Below the pieces are notes generated by a model. The model searched no databases, was not told the origin of the DNA, and saw only the letters and a program-made list of their open reading frames with translations. A stretch of DNA of 64,000 bases. Source: Spirochaetia bacterium (GTDB taxonomy: Bacteria; Spirochaetota; UBA4802; UBA5550). This document shows, piece by piece, positions 25,319 to 34,470 of the stretch (positions are counted from its first letter, which is position 1; every line of letters starts with the position of its first letter). Location: NCBI GenBank assembly GCA_009885955.1, contig VFJS01000049.1, positions 1-64,000 of the forward strand, given 5' to 3'. The translations under genes and the position numbers were made by a program.

Positions 25319-26512
25319 ATGTCCAACATGCGTAAAATACCTGTAACGGATCTAAAGCCTGGAATGATTTTCAGCAAGGCTGTTTATGTTGATAAGAACA
25401 ATATGCTCATTCCGGCAAATGTTGAACTTAAGGAGAGCGATTTAAAAAAGCTGGCCACCTGGGGAGTTGCGGAAATTGAAACTGCCGGAGAACTTGTCAG
25501 CGCCGATGATAATGGTTTGGACGGGAAAAATGAAGCTGATATATCGGGCTTTTCCAAATATGAAAGAAAGATCATTCATGATTACAACGAACTCCTTAAA
25601 AAAAGAAAAAGGCTTATTGAGATATACCAGAAGGCCAGGCTTGCCCTGGAGGAGATATACAATTCGATAAGAAATGATTCCCCTTTTGAAGACGGCAAAC
25701 TCAAAAAATCGGTTGATGAAATAATCCAGATAGCAAATGAAAACAGCAATATCTTCCTCTTCCTTTACGGGCTCGAGGAAGGAAAGGATATTTTTGTATC
25801 CCACGCGATAAAAGCGACCTTCTATGCCATCAATATCGGAATCGGCATGAAATACCCCATGAACAGCCTTAGAGAACTGGGGCTCGGAACCCTGCTTCTT
25901 AATTCAGGGATGCTGAAGGTCCCCCTGTACATAACACGAAAACAGTCGAACCTCACTGACCAGGAATACAACCAGGTTAAAACACACACACTCCACGGGT
26001 ACAGCGCGCTGAAGAAACTTGGAAATATCAGCGAAAAAGCCGCTATTATTACACTCCAGCACCATGAACAGTTCGATGGCAAGGGATATCCCCGGGGCCT
26101 TAAAAATACCGAAATAGATGAATATGCAAGGATAGTTGCCATTGCCGACAGCTATGAGTCCCAGATATCCAACAGGAGCTACAGGGCAAAGATGTACTTT
26201 TACAATGCCATGAGAAACCTCCTGTCAGGCGGAGTATCTAAATACGATCCTGAAATATTAAAAATTTTCCTTTCAAAAATGTCGGTCTATCCCATCGGCT
26301 CAATTGTTGAAATCAACGATTCACGTATAGGGATTGTAATCGGTTCCATTCCTGAAAAGCCTCTGAGGCCCATATTAAAAATGATTTTTGACAAAGACAA
26401 AAACAGAATCCAGGACACTATCATATTAAACCTTCTTGACGACACCTCAAGTTACATTGTGAAAGCCCTTGGCGAGGACGAAGTGGGGATTAACATCTTT
26501 GACGTTCTATGA
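25319..26512 (+). CDS. HD-GYP family protein with degenerate catalytic site
   Basis: A protein of about 397 aa in the c-di-GMP phosphodiesterase family. The N-terminal part (IPVTDLKPGMIFSKAVYVD) is the DUF3391-like domain usual before HD-GYP, followed by a coiled coil near residues 85-130. The HD-GYP core keeps the first His (VSHAIKATFYA), the HH motif (LQHHEQFDGKGYPRGL) and the later Asp (IVAIADSYES). The HD dyad normally found in LLHDIGKIGIP is replaced: here it reads LLLNSGMLKVP. Metal binding and hydrolysis should be impaired, so it may act as a c-di-GMP-binding effector. Start ATG 25319 is chosen; its stop overlaps the radical SAM gene. Confidence 0.85.
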   Translation: MSNMRKIPVTDLKPGMIFSKAVYVDKNNMLIPANVELKESDLKKLATWGVAEIETAGELVSADDNGLDGKNEADISGFSKYERKIIHDYNELLKKRKRLIEIYQKARLALEEIYNSIRNDSPFEDGKLKKSVDEIIQIANENSNIFLFLYGLEEGKDIFVSHAIKATFYAINIGIGMKYPMNSLRELGLGTLLLNSGMLKVPLYITRKQSNLTDQEYNQVKTHTLHGYSALKKLGNISEKAAIITLQHHEQFDGKGYPRGLKNTEIDEYARIVAIADSYESQISNRSYRAKMYFYNAMRNLLSGGVSKYDPEILKIFLSKMSVYPIGSIVEINDSRIGIVIGSIPEKPLRPILKMIFDKDKNRIQDTIILNLLDDTSSYIVKALGEDEVGINIFDVL

Positions 26513-27828
26513 AAAAAATTCTTCTTGTCAATCCCTATGAAACAACACAGTCAGGTTTTACCAACCCCCCTCTCGGCCTGCTGTACATTGCCGGGACTCT
26601 TATAAAAAACGGATTCGAAGTAAGGCTCGTTGACGGCTGTATTGAAGGGAAAGAAGCGGTTAAAAAAGCCATTGAGGATTTTCAGCCCCATTTCGTCGGC
26701 ATAACTTCGTATACCCCCGGGCGGTTAAAAGCGATTGAAATCGCCGGCATGGCCAAGAGTTTCGACCCGGGCATCAAGGTTATCCTGGGCGGCGCCCATC
26801 CCACGATCATGCACAGGCAGATTATGGAAAACTACCCGTCGGTAGACTATATCGTCATCGGCGAAGGCGAGGTATCGTGCCTTGAAATTATTCAGGGAAA
26901 AAATCCCGCAGGGATACATGGTATTGTATACCGGGACAGTGAAGGGATTATTAAAACCCCCAACAGGACATATGTCGCGGACCTTGATACCGTCCCCTTC
27001 CCTGCATGGCACCTGGTTGATTATACCAGATATCCCAGCATCGACAGGGGAGTATATAATGGCATAAACCTGAGACAGGTCCCCCGTGTTTCAATAATAT
27101 TTTCACGAGGCTGTACGGGCCACTGCGATTTCTGCTCAACATGGTGGATATGGAAAGGATGGAGGCACCGATCCCCGGTAAATATGGCAGATGAGATCGA
27201 ACTGCTGTATACCGATTTCGGAATACGCCATTTCTGCTTTGCCGACGATGCTTTGACAATCAACCGTGAAGCTACGATCGGCCTTTGCGACGAAATTATA
27301 AACCGCAAACTCAAAATAGCATTCCATGCCACTACGAGAACAGATTGTGTTGACGAGGTCATCCTCGCCAAGCTCAAAGAGGCCGGATGTTATAAGATTG
27401 CCTACGGTATTGAGACTGCCTCTCCGAAACTTCTTGAGAACATGGGGAAGGAGAATGACATAGGGACGTCAGAAAGGGCGATAACCCTCACGAAAAAGGC
27501 CGGGATCATTGTCACTGCGCTGATCATTGTGGGGAGCGTGGGAGAGACTCCTGAAACTGTTCAGGAAACGGTGAATTTTTTAAAAAGGACAAAACCTGAT
27601 GAAGTAGGTTCAGTAGGCGGGCTCTGGATTTTACCCGGCACGAAGCTCTACAGGGAATCAAAAAAAATAGGATTCATTGACGATAACTACTGGCTGAAAA
27701 ATGAACCCTTTAAAATATATACTGTTGAATATTCCAGGGAGCAGCTTGATAAATTCAACAGGCAGGTATATGGATATAGGAATATATTCTCAAGAATCAT
27801 TAAAAGGCTGAGAAAAAGGATCAGTTAA
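26509..27828 (+). CDS. B12-binding-domain radical SAM protein
   Basis: A 439-aa enzyme of the cobalamin-dependent radical SAM group. The N-terminal B12-binding-like domain (residues 1-150) shows LVNPYETTQSG, NPPLGLLYIAGTL, ILGGAHPT and IGEGE. The radical SAM core has the CxxxCxxC cluster motif in RGCTGHCDFC, then FADDALTINRE and YGIETASPKLL. Such enzymes methylate or rearrange varied substrates, from lipids to peptides, so the substrate is open. It overlaps the HD-GYP gene by four bases and is the last gene of the long operon before a convergent flippase gene. Confidence 0.9.
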   Translation: MKKILLVNPYETTQSGFTNPPLGLLYIAGTLIKNGFEVRLVDGCIEGKEAVKKAIEDFQPHFVGITSYTPGRLKAIEIAGMAKSFDPGIKVILGGAHPTIMHRQIMENYPSVDYIVIGEGEVSCLEIIQGKNPAGIHGIVYRDSEGIIKTPNRTYVADLDTVPFPAWHLVDYTRYPSIDRGVYNGINLRQVPRVSIIFSRGCTGHCDFCSTWWIWKGWRHRSPVNMADEIELLYTDFGIRHFCFADDALTINREATIGLCDEIINRKLKIAFHATTRTDCVDEVILAKLKEAGCYKIAYGIETASPKLLENMGKENDIGTSERAITLTKKAGIIVTALIIVGSVGETPETVQETVNFLKRTKPDEVGSVGGLWILPGTKLYRESKKIGFIDDNYWLKNEPFKIYTVEYSREQLDKFNRQVYGYRNIFSRIIKRLRKRIS

Positions 27829-27851
27829 AAAACTATCAGAATCCACACCAT

Positions 27852-29435
27852 TCATTTTCTGGAAACTATATACCTGCTAACCATCCGCATGACAAAATTT
27901 TTTGCGAATATTACCTCTTCAAACTTCAGAAAGTAGAGAAGCAGCAGATAGAGTATGCCGCTTAACATGAATGTCGACGCGATAATGAAAATATTGTTGT
28001 ATTCATTAAAAACAGCCAGTTTCAACAATAGATGCTCCTTGATCATAAAACCTGCAGCCAGTATGAAGATGGATACCGACAGCAGCTTTAACACAGTAAC
28101 ATATTTTTCCCTTCGCCTCTCCTTTCCCGAAAGGTACATGTACATCCCGCCGAGGAACAGCGTACCGCCCCATGTAATGGGAAAAATAATAATCTTCAGG
28201 GATTCGAAGAATAATAAATTGAGTACGGCGCTTACTATGGCAATAAGCGACGCAATTACGGCAAACCGGAAAGACTGCTTTTTCGCTATCTGGGCCTGTC
28301 CAGCGACATTTATAAAAACAATCCCGATAATGCCGAACCCGAACCAGAAAAGGGTCTCAGCAGTAACATCGATATACTCCTTCATGAACTGGCCCCTGAA
28401 AAGCAGCAGTTCAACCATCTCCCTCGGGCATACGGTGAAAAGTATCACCAGCGGAAACACCCCGAGGTAAATCATCCTTATGAACCTGGTTGTCTCATCG
28501 AAGAATTCATCCTCCCTTTTGTTGGAATAAAGATTTGCCAGGAGCGGTGTAAGCACGGTTGAAACCACACCGAAAATTACACTCCGCGGCATGTCGATGA
28601 ATTTCCTGGCATAATCCAAAATGGAAACGCTCCCCTCGCCGATATATGTGCACAGCATCTTCTCTATGGTAAGATGGATCTGCCCGAATACAAAGGTGAG
28701 ATAAAAAGGGAGTGAAATAAAAATAAATGGTTTCACCTTCTCCCATCGCGGCAGGGACAACAGGAGGAGACTGTGATTCCTCCTATGAATTTTACGCAAG
28801 AGAATTATCAGGAGGATTATGGTGCTGATGTACGATGAAGCTATGAGTGAATAGATCCCGATGTAGCCAGTGAGAAGAATGACGCAAACCACATTTATAC
28901 CGCCGGATACGAAGGAGTAGATATCGGGGATATAGTATGAGTCGTAGGCATTTAAAACAGCAATCCAGATGATTGTAATTTCATTTATAAGGAGCGAAGG
29001 GAGTAGCCACCTGAGCATAATGGAAAAAACATTTTTCTGGCTTTCGGTAAATCCCGGGGCAAAGACGCTGCAGATCACATCGGGAAAGAATTCGCCTGAC
29101 AGGATGATTATCAGCGATACCAGGACTATCCCGCCCATGAGAGAGGAATGTGAATCAGCCAGGCGTCGGTCACCCTGCTCCTCCCTGATATGGACAAATT
29201 TTGCCCTGAATGTCTCATTTATGGGGCCGAAAAAAAGCTGGGTGAACATCAAAACAACGCTTCCACCCAGAACCCAGGCATCCCTTTCCAGGGAGGCTCC
29301 GAAATATTTGGCGGACAGCATAACGATATAGACCGATAAAAAAGCACGGATAATTTTTAGCAGGGCAAGGCCTACGGAAATCTTCCTCGGGGTGGATAAA
29401 AAGAATTTTATTTTATTTAAATTAATTATGTTCAA
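27852..29435 (-). CDS. MurJ/MviN-like lipid-linked oligosaccharide flippase
   Basis: A polytopic membrane protein of 527 aa in the MOP exporter superfamily, with about 12-14 hydrophobic helices. Stretches such as LFFGPINETFRAKFVHI and FGVVSTVLTPLLANLYSN fit the MurJ/MviN branch. An O-antigen or polysaccharide flippase (Wzx-like) cannot be excluded. The frame begins with TTG at 29435, with no clear Shine-Dalgarno. It converges with the radical SAM gene, 23 bases away. No other envelope genes flank it. Confidence 0.75.
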   Translation of the reverse strand: MNIINLNKIKFFLSTPRKISVGLALLKIIRAFLSVYIVMLSAKYFGASLERDAWVLGGSVVLMFTQLFFGPINETFRAKFVHIREEQGDRRLADSHSSLMGGIVLVSLIIILSGEFFPDVICSVFAPGFTESQKNVFSIMLRWLLPSLLINEITIIWIAVLNAYDSYYIPDIYSFVSGGINVVCVILLTGYIGIYSLIASSYISTIILLIILLRKIHRRNHSLLLLSLPRWEKVKPFIFISLPFYLTFVFGQIHLTIEKMLCTYIGEGSVSILDYARKFIDMPRSVIFGVVSTVLTPLLANLYSNKREDEFFDETTRFIRMIYLGVFPLVILFTVCPREMVELLLFRGQFMKEYIDVTAETLFWFGFGIIGIVFINVAGQAQIAKKQSFRFAVIASLIAIVSAVLNLLFFESLKIIIFPITWGGTLFLGGMYMYLSGKERRREKYVTVLKLLSVSIFILAAGFMIKEHLLLKLAVFNEYNNIFIIASTFMLSGILYLLLLYFLKFEEVIFAKNFVMRMVSRYIVSRK

Positions 29436-29624
29436 TCGATTATTTTATTTCTGTTATTCGGATACACACTTGCCCTATCATTAATTTTGTCAAACAATTC
29501 ATTGGATCAGGTTATGAATTTATTTAATAAATAATCGCAGGCGGTTTAAGTATAATATCATTCTCCAGCAGGTTATAAACAGATTTTACATATGAATCCG
29601 CAGATCTCTAGGAACATATATTTG

Positions 29625-29653
29625 TTGACATGTCCCCCGATTTCATATATTAT
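29625..29653 (+). promoter_or_regulatory. Near-consensus sigma-70 promoter upstream of the small ORF and GGDEF gene
   Basis: TTGACA (29625-29630), exactly 17 bp, then TATTAT (29648-29653). The predicted start near 29660 gives a short leader before the small ORF at 29683. Confidence 0.7.
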
Positions 29654-29682
29654 CCGGGCTAATGAATTTGGCTGGAGGGAGC

Positions 29683-29814
29683 ATGAAAATTTACCTGATA
29701 CACGTTATCAATTTGGTGAATTATCCGGTATATTCCGGGTACTGTGCAGTTCAATACATCCCGTTTCCCCTCTTTTCATCCAATTATTTTCAGTGTAGAA
29801 TTCTATTTACTTAA
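29683..29814 (+). CDS. Small 43-codon ORF coupled to the GGDEF gene
   Basis: A short frame starting MKIYLIHVINLVNYPVYS, preceded by GGAGGGAG at 29674-29681 and lying 30 bases after a strong promoter. Its stop TAA (29812-29814) is one base before the GGDEF start codon, and that downstream ATG has no Shine-Dalgarno of its own. The arrangement suggests a leader peptide that couples translation of the cyclase. The sequence matches nothing I recognise. It could also be the remnant of a lost gene. Confidence 0.45.
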   Translation: MKIYLIHVINLVNYPVYSGYCAVQYIPFPLFSSNYFQCRILFT

Positions 29815-29815
29815 C

Positions 29816-31255
29816 ATGATTGAAAGAAAAATAAAACTGATCTACATTGTCAGCGCGCTCCTTATCATCGGATTCCTGACTACGAGCCTGGCAAGCTACT
29901 TTGTGTCAAGATCCTCTCTCCGTTCTGAAATTACATTGAACCGCCTTCCGCTCACCGGGGATAATATTTTTTCAGAGATCCAGAGGGACCTCATACCTCC
30001 GGTATTCATATCCTCGCTCATGGCAAACGATACATTTTTACGGGACTGGGTCATTCAGGGCGAAGGGAATGAAAATCAGATTATCAGATACCTGAATGAG
30101 ATTCAGTCAAAATACAGCACCTTCACGTGCTTCTTCGTATCGGAAAAAACAAGGATATATTATCAATCAAAGGGTATCCTGAAAAAAGTTCATCCCGGCG
30201 AGGAGCGCGATTCGTGGTACTTCAGGGTTAGGGACATGAAAAACCTCTATGAAATCAATGTGGACCCGGACATGGCCAACAGGGACGCCATAACTATATT
30301 CATCAACTATAAGGTCTTTGACTACAGCGGCAATTATATTGGGGCAACAGGAGTGGGACTCACTGTTTTTGCCGTAAAAAAAATTATTGATAGCTATCAG
30401 TCAAGGTACGGCCGCAATATATACTTCATCAATAAAAGGGGCGATATCATATTGAGCGGATCAAAATCCGCCGGGAATTCAAAGACAATCCATAATATTA
30501 AAGGTCTCGATGTCATTTCAGGAGAAATTACCGGATCCGACAACGGCAGTTTCAGGTATGAGAGAGACGGGATGAACTATTTTCTGATAACACGCTACAT
30601 CCCGGAGTTTCAATGGCATCTCCTGGTTGAACAGTCCGATGAAGAGACAATAAAAACCATTTACGATGCCCTCGTACTCAACCTCCTCCTTTGTGCAATT
30701 ATAACAGCTGTTGTACTGATAATTACAAATCTGACAATTTCCAGTTACCAGAAGAGACTGGAAAAAATGGCGACAACGGACAAGCTTACCGGTATCCATA
30801 ACCGCCAGTCCTTTGAAATCATATTCAGCCAGGAGCAGAAGGAATATGCGAGGACAAAGGAACCCATGTCCATCATCATGTTCGATATAGATTTCTTTAA
30901 GACAATAAATGACAATTTCGGACACCTTGCAGGAGACCATGTACTGAAAGTAGTGACTGAAACTGCCGGAAGGTTGTTAAGAAAATCTGATATCCTCTGC
31001 CGCTGGGGCGGCGAAGAATTTATTATACTATTAAAAAACTGCCCCTTCGACAACGCCTTTAATACAGCTGAAAACCTCCGGAATGGAATTAAAAATGAAG
31101 TTGTAAAATTTGAGGATAAAGAGATACGCACTACAATAAGCCTTGGAGTTACAGAATACCGCTATCCCGAGGATTTTGACGCTTTTCTGGCAAGAAGCGA
31201 TAAAGCCTGTTATATGGCAAAACATCAAGGAAGGGACAGGGTGGGAAAATGCTGA
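29816..31255 (+). CDS. Membrane diguanylate cyclase with periplasmic Cache-type sensor
   Basis: A 479-aa protein. It has two membrane helices (near residues 10-30 and 283-305) enclosing a periplasmic sensor of Cache type (DSWYFRVRDMKNLYEINVD, GNYIGATGVGLTVFAVKKI). The C-terminal GGDEF domain starts near residue 315 (DKLTGIHNRQSFE). The active site is GGEEF in RWGGEEFIILL. The RxxD inhibitory site (RKSD) lies five residues upstream, so product inhibition by c-di-GMP is expected. ATG 29816 is chosen; a longer frame from 29744 lacks a start signal. The last codons form the beginning of a 115-bp repeat. Confidence 0.92.
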   Translation: MIERKIKLIYIVSALLIIGFLTTSLASYFVSRSSLRSEITLNRLPLTGDNIFSEIQRDLIPPVFISSLMANDTFLRDWVIQGEGNENQIIRYLNEIQSKYSTFTCFFVSEKTRIYYQSKGILKKVHPGEERDSWYFRVRDMKNLYEINVDPDMANRDAITIFINYKVFDYSGNYIGATGVGLTVFAVKKIIDSYQSRYGRNIYFINKRGDIILSGSKSAGNSKTIHNIKGLDVISGEITGSDNGSFRYERDGMNYFLITRYIPEFQWHLLVEQSDEETIKTIYDALVLNLLLCAIITAVVLIITNLTISSYQKRLEKMATTDKLTGIHNRQSFEIIFSQEQKEYARTKEPMSIIMFDIDFFKTINDNFGHLAGDHVLKVVTETAGRLLRKSDILCRWGGEEFIILLKNCPFDNAFNTAENLRNGIKNEVVKFEDKEIRTTISLGVTEYRYPEDFDAFLARSDKACYMAKHQGRDRVGKC

Positions 31256-31360
31256 TTTCTGAATTTCTTTGTAGACAACCACATATTCAGATTTTAATCT
31301 GGCAATGAAATTAATTTACTATTGGGAAATCTGATATTTGATTAACTAAAAGATGGAGGA
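31246..31360 (+). repeat. 115-bp direct repeat, left copy
   Basis: Gap-free match by eye of about 90% to 37575-37689; the first 32 bases are identical. It spans the last codons of the GGDEF gene and ends in ATGGAGGA, a Shine-Dalgarno-like sequence with no ORF behind it. A small palindrome CAGATT-TT-AATCTG is conserved in both copies. The two copies bracket the four-gene module 31377-37322. Confidence 0.9.
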
Positions 31361-31376
31361 AAATATTGCCTGATTT

Positions 31377-33383
31377 TTATTTCTCATGCATATCAATAAC
31401 ACCGACCCAGCCATCAGGAAAGCCTTTATCCATATATTCTTTTATAGTATTCACATAATATAATGCCGCAACATCTTCTGAATTTATTTTCAGTACCTGG
31501 CTGAATTTTTCAATTGATTCATTACAATTCTTATTATAATAATAATTTAATCCTTTTTCGAACATGCTTCTTGTCTTTAAAATTTTTTCTATGATACTAT
31601 TTTCATTACCGTCAATAACCTGATTAATCCCGATTGCCATATCCTTACCCTTTACCTTGACTTTGCCGAGAAAACGGGTGTTATATTTAATCGCTTCTTC
31701 GCCCATTTTAGATTTAACATCATCGCTTATAATAATATTGGCTCCAAAATGTTTCGTGAGCCCTTCCAGTCTTGAAGAAAGATTTACCGTATCGGAAATT
31801 ACAGTACCTTCCATGCGTTTGGCTTCGCCAACGGTACCGAGCATTAAAAGACCTGAATGTATTCCAACACCAATGCGAACCGGAGGCCTATTGTCTTTTT
31901 TCCTGAATATATTATAGTCAATAAGATTTTTCTGCATTTCAATAGCTGTTTTTACAGAATCTTCCGGTTTTACAGGAAATATTGCCATTATCGCATCACC
32001 GATATATTTATCAATAAATCCGTTATATTGTCTGATGATAGGACTGATGATACCGAGATATTCGTTAATGAAATTGAACGTTTCCGCCGGAGTCATCTTC
32101 TCTGATATTGTTGTAAAAGATCTGATATCAGAGAATAAAACAGACATATCTCTTTGTACCTGGTCGCCTAATTCAACCTTCGTTATATCTTTTTTTCCGA
32201 GATGGTAAAGAAACTCAGAAGGAACGAATCTCTGATAAGCCGTATTTGTTCTTACCAGAGTTTTCTCAACTTTTTTCCGTTTTATAATATTTACTGTTAA
32301 TATAAATATTACGCCGGAAAGGAAGACAATAATAAATAAAACAGTGATTACAAATTCCTTGTTCTCTTCATAACGTTCTTTAAAACTTTTAGGCTTATTG
32401 ATTATTATTGCGCTGGATGGAATATCTTCAATAGCAATATTAAATTTTTTCATTACCTTATAATCAAATATATATTGATTCGGGCTGTCTTTTAAAACAG
32501 GAATAGTATCAACCGGCTGGCCCTGAATTATCAGGAGCGCCTTCTTCGCAGCTTCGGAACCCTGAGCATCACCACTGACGATCATCCCCCCCAAAGCACC
32601 TCTGTTCAGATAGAAATCCCAGAATGTGTATATGGGTCTCTTTACATTCAGGGAATAAATGTCAAAACTTTCCTCAAAGCTGTAATATTTTCCTTTATTA
32701 TCCGTATTTACATGCATGGCAAGGATAATTGTATTTTCATGAAGCCCCTGAAGATAACGCTGATACGTATAAACATCCGCTTCTTCAAGAAACTCGAATT
32801 CGATCCCTGGATATTTTACCATGGCTTTTCTTACCGTTTTTCTATCCATTACAGAAGTTAACGTTTTATCTCCCACAACAACAATTTTTTTTGTTGCTGG
32901 ATGGAGCTTCAGAGCAATATCAATAGTAGCCGGAACATCTGCTTCTTCTACGACACCGGTATAACCGTAATTATTTTTAATAATTTCATCGGAAAAAAAA
33001 TTAATTCCGGTAAATACTACGGGGATTTTTCCAAAAAGCTCATTCCTGTATTTTAATAGAAAATTTAACGCCGCGTCATCCGCGGCGATAATCAGCTCAA
33101 ATTTATTATTTTTATATTTGTATTTGTAAATTTTATAAAGAAGTTTTAAATTATCTTCAGTGGAAAATTTTTTTGTGTCCATGAATTCATATGTGACATC
33201 AAGCTGAAAGCCTCTGGCTTCAGCTTCAACAAATACTTTCTTCATTCCATTTATAAGACCATCGGCCCAGTTCATACCATAGTGATAGGAATGAAGAATA
33301 AGCACGTTTTTTTTAATATTTGCAAAACCATCGGTGCTGATTAGAAATAAAAGTACGGCAGCAGTGAGTGTTTTTTTGATCAT
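31377..33383 (-). CDS. Class III adenylate cyclase with periplasmic PF04392-type ligand-binding domain
   Basis: A 668-aa membrane protein. The signal segment is at residues 1-21. A periplasmic ABC-substrate-binding-like domain (PF04392 type, residues about 25-330) starts VLILHSYHYGMNWADG. One membrane helix lies near 345-370 (VITVLFIIVFLSGVIFIL). The class III cyclase domain (about 410-580) has both metal aspartates (LFSDIRSFTTIS, KYIGDAIMAIFP), the adenine-type Asp-Thr and the transition-state Asn/Arg in ISDTVNLSSRLEG. A helical tail (TPR-like, SIEKFSQVLKINSED) ends it. It should make cAMP in response to a periplasmic ligand. It abuts the phosphoesterase gene with no gap and is last in a four-gene operon that also encodes a cyclic-nucleotide-binding transporter. 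Confidence 0.92.
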   Translation of the reverse strand: MIKKTLTAAVLLFLISTDGFANIKKNVLILHSYHYGMNWADGLINGMKKVFVEAEARGFQLDVTYEFMDTKKFSTEDNLKLLYKIYKYKYKNNKFELIIAADDAALNFLLKYRNELFGKIPVVFTGINFFSDEIIKNNYGYTGVVEEADVPATIDIALKLHPATKKIVVVGDKTLTSVMDRKTVRKAMVKYPGIEFEFLEEADVYTYQRYLQGLHENTIILAMHVNTDNKGKYYSFEESFDIYSLNVKRPIYTFWDFYLNRGALGGMIVSGDAQGSEAAKKALLIIQGQPVDTIPVLKDSPNQYIFDYKVMKKFNIAIEDIPSSAIIINKPKSFKERYEENKEFVITVLFIIVFLSGVIFILTVNIIKRKKVEKTLVRTNTAYQRFVPSEFLYHLGKKDITKVELGDQVQRDMSVLFSDIRSFTTISEKMTPAETFNFINEYLGIISPIIRQYNGFIDKYIGDAIMAIFPVKPEDSVKTAIEMQKNLIDYNIFRKKDNRPPVRIGVGIHSGLLMLGTVGEAKRMEGTVISDTVNLSSRLEGLTKHFGANIIISDDVKSKMGEEAIKYNTRFLGKVKVKGKDMAIGINQVIDGNENSIIEKILKTRSMFEKGLNYYYNKNCNESIEKFSQVLKINSEDVAALYYVNTIKEYMDKGFPDGWVGVIDMHEK

Positions 33384-34457
33384 TTATTTTCTCTTTTTCT
33401 GGATAATAATCTTATCAATTTCATTCCCATTTTCGTTTATAACTTTGAGAACAATTCTATCCTTGTATACATCGCCGATTAAAAGTGTATATTCAGGTTT
33501 TATGACATCAATTTTAATATCTTCTCTTTTTTTATTATACAGCGGCGCGCCTGCCGAGCCTATTATAATTTCCGGCATGATGTAATTAATTTTTAACCCC
33601 TCTATTCTTTCCGGGGACAGGTCCAGCCTTGCATACAGGTGCTCATGTGACGCTAAAATTGCGTCTGTATTATTTGCAATGAGGATCGACATGACATCAT
33701 CCCGGTTTGCCGGATGGGCATGAAGGCTTTTTTTATCCTTGTAATGAGGGCCCACCGGGTAAAGGGGGCAGTGAACAATGAACAGCTTAAAATCTTTATC
33801 ACTGTTCTTTAAATCGTTTTGCAGCCACTCCCTGTTTTCTTTAGGAACAAAGTATTCGAAAATTTGTTCTGTATGCACAAATTTATCCGGCGTAAGCTCT
33901 TTGTTGTCAGGCCCATCGTGTGTCATAAATGAAATAACAGTCGTAAAGTGCGTGTTTTTATGATCAAAAGAGAATGTTACATCTTTATATAGTGACGGGC
34001 CATTTTTAGGATTTGCATTTTTTTTAAAATATTTTCTGAATCGTTCTATGTATTGAACATTGCCGCCTTGAGTCTTTTCCTTTTGATCAACTATGTGATT
34101 TCCCGGAATTATATAAAGCTTGATACCGTGTTCCGCCATTTTATCCGCTACGATCTGATTCCATTCATCAACGGCTTTTAATCCCTCTTCGCTCCGGTAT
34201 GCTGTTTTAGCCACCATATCCCCGTTAAAAAAAAGGAATTCCGGTTTTGGATCCATCTTGATGATGATATCCATAAATTTTTTTAATATATCAGAGGATA
34301 GCATTACAGGAGGTTTTGCATTGTAATCTCCCCTGGAATCGCCGGTAAAAACAAACCTGAATAGAAAATCATTTTTTTCCTGTGACGTCACCAGTGACGA
34401 ACATGAAATTATAGCGGCTGACAATAGTATTGAAAAAAATAATTTTTTTATTTCCAT
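33384..34457 (-). CDS. Lipoprotein calcineurin-like phosphoesterase
   Basis: A 357-aa metallophosphoesterase. ATG 34457, with GAGGAAAAG upstream, gives a signal peptide ending in the lipobox ISC, so the enzyme should be lipid-anchored outside the cytoplasm. Metal-site motifs occur in order: FTGDSRGD, FFNGDMV, IPGNH, VHCPLYPVGPH and ASHEHLYARLD. It resembles extracellular phosphohydrolases rather than CpdA. Because it is exported it cannot hydrolyse cytoplasmic cAMP. It may release phosphate or an alcohol in the periplasm as a substrate or signal for its neighbours. Second-last gene of the module. Confidence 0.88.
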   Translation of the reverse strand: MEIKKLFFSILLSAAIISCSSLVTSQEKNDFLFRFVFTGDSRGDYNAKPPVMLSSDILKKFMDIIIKMDPKPEFLFFNGDMVAKTAYRSEEGLKAVDEWNQIVADKMAEHGIKLYIIPGNHIVDQKEKTQGGNVQYIERFRKYFKKNANPKNGPSLYKDVTFSFDHKNTHFTTVISFMTHDGPDNKELTPDKFVHTEQIFEYFVPKENREWLQNDLKNSDKDFKLFIVHCPLYPVGPHYKDKKSLHAHPANRDDVMSILIANNTDAILASHEHLYARLDLSPERIEGLKINYIMPEIIIGSAGAPLYNKKREDIKIDVIKPEYTLLIGDVYKDRIVLKVINENGNEIDKIIIQKKRK

Positions 34458-34470
34458 GGAGTCTTTTCCT

